Shown one piece after another: positions 59,636 through 64,000 of a stretch of DNA of 64,000 nt. The stretch comes from Rhodococcus sp. SGAir0479 (GTDB taxonomy: Bacteria > Actinomycetota > Actinomycetes > Mycobacteriales > Mycobacteriaceae), in NCBI RefSeq assembly GCF_005484805.1, contig NZ_CP039432.1, positions 2,108,001 through 2,172,000 of the forward strand. Reading direction: 5' to 3'. The number at the start of each line of letters is the position of its first letter. Position 1 is the first letter of the stretch. The position numbers were made by a program, and so were the translations under genes. The notes under the pieces are model-generated. The model was not told where the DNA came from. It saw only the letters and a list, made by a program, of their open reading frames with translations, and searched no databases.

Positions 59636-60391
59636 ATGGCGAACGGCAGTAAGTCCGGAAAAGCGGGCAAACCCAGCAAGGAAGCGAAGGCTGCGGCGAA
59701 GGCGGCCCGCAAGCAGGCATCGAAGGAACGCCGGACTCAGCTCTGGCAGGCGTTCCAGATGCAGCGCAAGGAAGACAAGCTGCTGCTGCCGCTGATCATC
59801 GGCGCCGTCGTGGCGAGCGCGGTCGTGTTCTTCCTCATCGGCCTGATCTTCGGCATCCAATGGTTCCTGTTGCCGATCGGTCTCCTCATCGGCGTGCTGC
59901 TCGGTTTCATCATCTTCGGCAAGCGCGTCCAGAAGACCGTCTACGGCAAGGCCGAGGGACAGGCGGGCGCCGCGGCGTGGGCGCTCGAGAACATGCAGGG
60001 CGCGTGGCGCGTGACCAGTGCCGTCGCCAGCACCACCCAGCTGGACGCGGTGCACCGGGTGATCGGTCGCCCCGGTGTCGTCCTGGTGGCCGAGGGTTCG
60101 CCGCAGCGCGTCAAGGGCCTGCTCGCGCAGGAGAAGAAGAAGACCGCTCGCCTGGTCGGCGACACCCCGATCTACGACTTCGTGGTCGGCAACGGCGAGG
60201 GCCAGGTGCCGCTGTCGCAGCTCACCAAGCAGCTGAACAAGCTCCCGCGCAACATCGACACCAAGCGCATGGATTCCATCGAGTCGCGGCTCGCGGCCAT
60301 CAGCGGCCGCACCGGCGCCGCGATGCCCAAGGGTCCGCTGCCGCCCGGCGCAAAGATGAAGGGCATGCAGCGCACCATCCGTCGCCGCTGA
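59636..60391 (+). CDS. DUF4191 membrane protein (Rv2219-like)
   Basis: 251 aa. Lys/Ala-rich N-terminus, two membrane helices close together (about residues 56-105), and a cytoplasmic C-terminal domain with R-P-G-V-V-L-V-A-E-G. DUF4191, common in Actinobacteria, no function known. ATG 59636 has TATCCT 7 nt upstream (leaderless). It is convergent with the RDD gene across a strong palindrome. Confidence 0.88.
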   Translation: MANGSKSGKAGKPSKEAKAAAKAARKQASKERRTQLWQAFQMQRKEDKLLLPLIIGAVVASAVVFFLIGLIFGIQWFLLPIGLLIGVLLGFIIFGKRVQKTVYGKAEGQAGAAAWALENMQGAWRVTSAVASTTQLDAVHRVIGRPGVVLVAEGSPQRVKGLLAQEKKKTARLVGDTPIYDFVVGNGEGQVPLSQLTKQLNKLPRNIDTKRMDSIESRLAAISGRTGAAMPKGPLPPGAKMKGMQRTIRRR

Positions 60392-60407
60392 CCCTCCCCC
60401 GCTCCGA

Positions 60408-60454
60408 CCGAATGTCACATCGGTTCAGTCCGACTGAACCGATGTGACATTCGG
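60408..60454. terminator. Perfect 22-bp palindrome between DUF4191 and RDD genes
   Basis: Arms 60408-60429 and 60433-60454 are fully complementary, with a CCG loop. Placed between two stop codons. It is AT-richer than its surroundings, which is unusual for a terminator here. Confidence 0.75.
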
Positions 60455-60472
60455 CTTTCCGGGGGGAAGGGC

Positions 60473-60949
60473 TCAGCGGACGCGGACCAGTCCGGTGCCG
60501 GTCGCGCGGTCGTGCATGCCGCGGCCGTCGACGTCGGTGATGACGGCCGGGACGATGAACGCCATGAGTGCCTGCCGGCCGAGGGCTCGCAGCACGCCCA
60601 CCCGGGCGGGCGCGTCGACCCGGGCGACCTGCAGGCCCAGCATGTACTGGCCGGGCGTGAACGAGAACAGCGAAACGCACACCACGCCGACGGCGAACCA
60701 CAGCATCATCGTGTAGGTGCCGAGCCGGGAGTTCTCGAGCGGTGCCTCGCCGATGAGCAACATGACGACGCCCGCCGCGGACAGCCAGTCGACGGCGAGG
60801 GCGGCGACGCGTCGCCCGGTGCCGGCGAGCGATCCGGGACCGTCGGCCGGCAGCCCGAGTAGCTCACCTCGATACGCCTGCGCCTTGGTCTGATCCTTCG
60901 GCAGTGCCGCGGAGGGGCCGGACAGCCAGGAACCGGTCATTCTTGCCAT
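60473..60949 (-). CDS. RDD-family membrane protein (Rv2219A-like)
   Basis: 158 aa with three membrane helices. The Arg-Asp-Asp-type region is G-R-R-V-A-A-L-A-V-D-W and the later D-V-D-G-R-G-M-H-D-R-A is characteristic. Function of the family is uncertain. ATG 60949 is chosen because TATCCT lies 6 nt upstream; ATG 60940 is also possible. Divergent from glnA1. Confidence 0.85.
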   Translation of the reverse strand: MARMTGSWLSGPSAALPKDQTKAQAYRGELLGLPADGPGSLAGTGRRVAALAVDWLSAAGVVMLLIGEAPLENSRLGTYTMMLWFAVGVVCVSLFSFTPGQYMLGLQVARVDAPARVGVLRALGRQALMAFIVPAVITDVDGRGMHDRATGTGLVRVR

Positions 60950-61074
60950 GGGTCCAGGATAGGCGTCGACCTGCCGCACGAGGCCGGTGCAGCCGCCTCG
61001 GTGCCGCTCGTCACACCCGCCGGCCAGTGGGAATGGTCACATTCACCCAGGGTACGGCCCCCGAACACCGACGC

Positions 61075-61124
61075 GTAACACCGGCGAAACATAGGCTTGA
61101 TTAGCGGGCAACACCGGCTATCTA
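61075..61124 (+). promoter_or_regulatory. GlnR operator and promoter of glnA1
   Basis: Four 5-bp half-sites with exact 6-nt gaps: GTAAC (61075-61079), GAAAC (61086-61090), TTGAT (61097-61101), GCAAC (61108-61112). This is the a-b-a-b pattern known for GlnR in Actinobacteria; the third half-site is degenerate. A -10 box TATCTA lies at 61119-61124. Nitrogen-limited activation of glnA1 by GlnR is expected. Confidence 0.75.
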
Positions 61125-61188
61125 CCGTCTTGCCTCGACGAAACCGCCGTAACCCGACCGGCTGGTAACCGAATGAAGGAGCACCAAC

Positions 61189-62625
61189 GTGGCTTTCTCC
61201 ACGGCCGAAGAGGTCATCAAGTACATCGCCGATGAGAACGTCGAGTTCGTCGACATTCGCTTCAGCGACCTGCCGGGCGTCCAGCAGCACTTCTCCATCC
61301 CGGCGTCCGCCTTCAACCAGGACGTGTTCGAGGACGGCCTGGCGTTCGACGGTTCCTCGGTGCGCGGTTTCCAGTCCATCCACGAGTCGGACATGATGCT
61401 GCTGCCCGACGTCGCGACGGCGCGGATCGATCCGTTCCGCAAGGCTCGTACGCTGAACATCGACTTCTTCGTCCACGATCCGTTCACCCGCGAGGCGTAC
61501 AGCCGCGACCCGCGCAACGTCGCCCGCAAGGCCGAGGAGTACCTGAAGTCGACCGGCATCGCCGACACCGCCTTCTTCGGTGCCGAGGCCGAGTTCTACA
61601 TCTTCGACAACGTCTCCTACGACTCGACGATGAACGGCGCGTTCTACGAGCTCGATTCCATCTCGGGCGCGTGGAACACCGGCAACGACCGCAACGCGGA
61701 CGGCAGCCCCAACCTCGGTTACAAGGTGCGCGCCAAGGGCGGCTACTTCCCGGTCGCGCCGTACGACCACTACGTCGACCTGCGCGACGACATCTCCCGG
61801 AACCTGCAGAACGCGGGCTTCGAGCTCGAGCGCGGCCACCACGAGGTGGGCACCGGCGGCCAGCAGGAGATCAACTACAAGTTCAACACGCTGCTCGCGG
61901 CGGCGGACGACCTGCAGCTGTTCAAGTACATCGTGAAGAACACCGCGTGGCAGCACGGCAAGTCGGCCACCTTCATGCCGAAGCCGCTCTTCGGTGACAA
62001 CGGCTCGGGCATGCACGTGCACCAGTCGCTGTGGAAGGACGGCAAGCCGCTGTTCCACGACGAGGCCGGCTACGCGGGCCTGTCGGACATCGCCCGCTGG
62101 TACATCGGCGGCATCCTGCACCACGCGCCGTCGCTGCTGGCGTTCACGAACCCGACGATCAACTCGTACCACCGTCTGGTGCCGGGCTACGAGGCGCCGA
62201 TCAACCTGGTCTACAGCCAGCGCAACCGCTCGGCCGCCGTCCGTATCCCGATCACGGGCAACAACCCGAAGGCCAAGCGCATCGAGTTCCGCGCGCCGGA
62301 CTCCTCGGGCAACCCGTACCTGAACTTCGCGGCTCAGATGATGGCCGGCCTGGACGGCATCAAGAACAAGATCGAGCCGATGGCTCCGGTCGACAAGGAC
62401 CTGTACGAGCTGCCGCCGGAGGAGGCCCGCAACATCCCGCAGGCCCCCACCAGCCTGTCGGCCGTCATCGACCGCCTCGAGCAGGATCACGACTACCTCA
62501 CCGAGGGCGGCGTGTTCACGTCCGACCTGATCGAGACCTGGATCTCGCTCAAGCGTGAGCAGGAGATCGCGCCGGTCAACCTGCGTCCGCACCCGTACGA
62601 GTTCTCGCTGTACTACGACTGCTGA
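61189..62625 (+). CDS. glnA1: Type I glutamine synthetase
   Basis: 478 aa, the length of M. tuberculosis GlnA1. It makes glutamine from glutamate and ammonia. Metal and ATP sites: [29 protein letters not shown]. The adenylylation site Tyr406 is in D-L-Y-E-L-P-P-E, so activity should be switched off by GlnE. GTG 61189 has AAGGA at 8 nt. A GlnR box lies upstream. M. tuberculosis has glnE next; here an NlpC/P60 gene and another small gene come first. Confidence 0.95.
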   Translation: MAFSTAEEVIKYIADENVEFVDIRFSDLPGVQQHFSIPASAFNQDVFEDGLAFDGSSVRGFQSIHESDMMLLPDVATARIDPFRKARTLNIDFFVHDPFTREAYSRDPRNVARKAEEYLKSTGIADTAFFGAEAEFYIFDNVSYDSTMNGAFYELDSISGAWNTGNDRNADGSPNLGYKVRAKGGYFPVAPYDHYVDLRDDISRNLQNAGFELERGHHEVGTGGQQEINYKFNTLLAAADDLQLFKYIVKNTAWQHGKSATFMPKPLFGDNGSGMHVHQSLWKDGKPLFHDEAGYAGLSDIARWYIGGILHHAPSLLAFTNPTINSYHRLVPGYEAPINLVYSQRNRSAAVRIPITGNNPKAKRIEFRAPDSSGNPYLNFAAQMMAGLDGIKNKIEPMAPVDKDLYELPPEEARNIPQAPTSLSAVIDRLEQDHDYLTEGGVFTSDLIETWISLKREQEIAPVNLRPHPYEFSLYYDC

Positions 62626-62645
62626 GTCGAGCGCGACACGGCAAC

Positions 62646-62677
62646 GAGCCCGTCACTCCGATCGGAGTGACGGGCTC
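62646..62677. terminator. Terminator after glnA1
   Basis: Perfect 16-bp palindromic arms 62646-62661 and 62662-62677, followed by TTTGCTG. Also serves the converging NlpC gene. Confidence 0.85.
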
Positions 62678-62700
62678 TTTGCTGTCGGGGGTACCGCTGA

Positions 62701-63201
62701 TCAGTAGCGGCTGGCGCCGGAGAACGGCATGGCGTCGACGGACGTCACCTTGACGTTCTCGCCCTCGGTGGGGGCGTGGACGACGTTGCCGCCACCGATG
62801 TAGATACCGACGTGCTCGCCGCCGTAGAAGGCGACGACGTCACCGGGCTGGAGGTTGCCGCGCGACACCGAGCTGCCGCCGCCGACCTGGTCGTAGCTGG
62901 TGCGCGGGATGGACTTGCCGGCCTGCTTGTAGGCCCACTGGACCAGACCGGAGCAGTCGAACGAGCTGGGGCCGGTCGCGCCCCACACGTACGGGGACCC
63001 GATCTTGGACTGGGCGGCGTTGGCGGCGGCCTGTCCCGCCGAGCTGGCCACCGGAGTGACCTGGACCGAGCTGCCGATCGAGTGGGACGTGGCGGGCTGC
63101 GCCAAGGCGGGCGCGACGGGGATCATGAGGGCTCCGGCGGTCACGGCGCCGAGCACCAGTCCACGGGAGGTGCGGGTCAGTCGGGTGTTCTTCAGGGCCA
63201 T
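62701..63201 (-). CDS. Small secreted NlpC/P60 protein
   Basis: 166 aa. Sec signal (K-N-T-R-L-T-R-T then hydrophobic to A-L-A), a short linker, NlpC/P60 domain with C83 in F-D-C-S-G-L-V and His in E-H-V-G-I-Y-I-G. It is a close paralogue of the protein at 29440 (same Y-K-Q-A-G, R-T-S-Y-D-Q and G-N-V-H-A-type stretches) but without the riboswitch. ATG 63201 has GGAGG at 5-9 nt. It probably trims peptidoglycan peptides outside the membrane. Confidence 0.9.
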   Translation of the reverse strand: MALKNTRLTRTSRGLVLGAVTAGALMIPVAPALAQPATSHSIGSSVQVTPVASSAGQAAANAAQSKIGSPYVWGATGPSSFDCSGLVQWAYKQAGKSIPRTSYDQVGGGSSVSRGNLQPGDVVAFYGGEHVGIYIGGGNVVHAPTEGENVKVTSVDAMPFSGASRY

Positions 63202-63579
63202 TCGAGGTCCTCCGGGGTCTTGCGGCGGTCCGACACTGGTTCTGGCATCGGTGTTCGGGCACAACCCAGAGTTCCGTCGTTATCTGATCGAGACATCCGT
63301 ATAACTACGCGGAGGGGTACCTGTTCGGGTATGCGGGTATACGCGAACAGGTGGGCCGAAAGATGCGGGGCGCAGCCGCCGTGAGCGCGCTGATCAGTGA
63401 AAATGCAGCGCGGACCGCATCGCGACGGCACTCGGTGACGACCGTGCGGTTCGTGAGCGAGGCCACGGCCCGGCCGCCTGTGACGCGGGCCGGACGCCTC
63501 CCGGCGCGGCCGTCGACGGCCCGAAGGTCACGGTTTCGTCCAACGCCGCGAGCTGATCGTGACGTTGCTGCGACACCCG
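63202..63579. other. Non-coding stretch with an inverted repeat
   Basis: 378 bases with no supported gene. A 14-bp inverted repeat (63319-63332 and 63339-63352, ACCTGTTCG-type arms, one mismatch) lies about 120 nt before the NlpC start and could be an operator or the end of an upstream transcript. Confidence 0.4.
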
Positions 63580-63882
63580 TCAGCCGGGGAGCTTGCTCGC
63601 CAGGACGTCCACCCGGGTGATGGTGGGGTGGGCGACGAACAGTTCGTCGGCGCGGGCCGCGAGGGCCTCGGCGACCCGGCCCGCGAGGTGCGCCTGTCGG
63701 CCCGCCTCGTCGGGGAAGGCATCGAAGATACCGAACGTGGCGGGTCCGAAGCGCAGCGCGAACCACGCCGTCGTGCCGGGCTCGTCCCGAACCAGTGCCA
63801 GCGCGCCCTCGAGGAACTCGGCGACCGCGGCCTCCTTGCCCCGCTTCGCCTCGACGCGAACCAACAGTGCTGCGCTGACCAT
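63580..63882 (-). CDS. Antibiotic-biosynthesis-monooxygenase (ABM) domain protein
   Basis: 100 aa. Ferredoxin-like ABM fold: L-L-V-R-V-E-A-K-R-G-K-E at the start, E-P-G-T-T-A-W-F-A-L-R-F, F-G-I-F-D-A-F-P-D-E-A-G-R-Q-A-H-L. Members are small dimeric quinol or haem monooxygenases or have no known activity. ATG 63882 has GGAGG 6 nt upstream. No pathway neighbours. Function is open. Confidence 0.85.
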   Translation of the reverse strand: MVSAALLVRVEAKRGKEAAVAEFLEGALALVRDEPGTTAWFALRFGPATFGIFDAFPDEAGRQAHLAGRVAEALAARADELFVAHPTITRVDVLASKLPG

Positions 63883-63951
63883 CGGGCACCTCCAGTACGG
63901 ACCGGTACCCCTCACTGTTCTCGCGGGCACCCGGCTCCGTCAACGAGAAGC

Positions 63952-63978
63952 GCGCCGCGGCGACGATCGCCGCGGCGC
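63952..63978. terminator. Hairpin near the right end
   Basis: 12-bp perfect arms 63952-63963 and 63967-63978, loop CGA. It probably ends a minus-strand gene beyond the window. Confidence 0.55.
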
Positions 63979-64000
63979 CCCTCACGCGAATCGTCAGTCC

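Noticed and set aside
63305-63985. 226-codon minus-strand frame at the right end
   Set aside because: It overlaps the ABM gene in another frame and has shadow composition.

Overview
This is high-GC actinobacterial DNA, very probably from Rhodococcus or a close Nocardiaceae relative. From memory, the gene order follows the Mycobacterium tuberculosis run Rv2170 to Rv2220 closely: GNAT acetyltransferase, lppM, MTHFR, idsA2, mptA, Rv2175c, pknL, aroG, RNase AS, GT87, plsC-like, arsA-like, two SRPBCC genes, fadD15, pimB', RipA-like, Rv2191, trpD, ctaE-qcrCAB, ctaF-ctaC, asnB, adoK, HesB, Rv2206, cobUTS, ilvE, gcvT, pepA/B, dlaT, Rv2216, lipB, lipA, Rv2219, RDD and glnA1. The mannan, PIM and lipoglycan genes point to a mycolata-type cell envelope. 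No tRNA, rRNA, insertion sequence, phage or CRISPR array was seen.

Layout: 1-10.0 kb is a carotenoid locus threaded through the conserved backbone: crtO-like ketolase, cruF-like hydratase, a CruG-like glycosyltransferase, GGPP synthase, a decayed crtI fragment, and phytoene synthase after mptA. 10-26.6 kb carries a PASTA kinase, aroG and many envelope genes (GT87, acyltransferase, FadD15, PimB'). 26.7-30.3 kb holds a membrane-anchored HExxH protease candidate and two secreted NlpC/P60 proteins, one behind a c-di-AMP (ydaO-type) riboswitch. 30.7-34.4 kb has a DnaQ/GIY-YIG fusion nuclease, a stand-alone RAM domain, and trpD. 34.5-42.1 kb encodes the bc1-aa3 respiratory supercomplex, interrupted by a carotenoid cleavage oxygenase. 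42.4-54.6 kb is amino-acid, cofactor and cobalamin metabolism. 54.9-62.6 kb holds the lipoate and 2-oxoacid dehydrogenase genes and glnA1, which has a GlnR box. A third NlpC/P60 gene and a monooxygenase-like gene close the window.

The most unusual elements are these: the carotenoid inserts with a crtI relic that retains its start and Rossmann motif; a pair of related palindromic elements that include the stop codons of asnB and pepA; a clean four-half-site GlnR box; many leaderless-type promoters (a TANNNT box 6-8 nt before the start codon); and a 303-bp antisense 3' overlap. Several small unknown proteins also remain, including a Cys-cluster protein translationally coupled to an ArsA-like ATPase with an altered P-loop. 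Gene symbols rest on motif recognition and remembered synteny; no database search was run.
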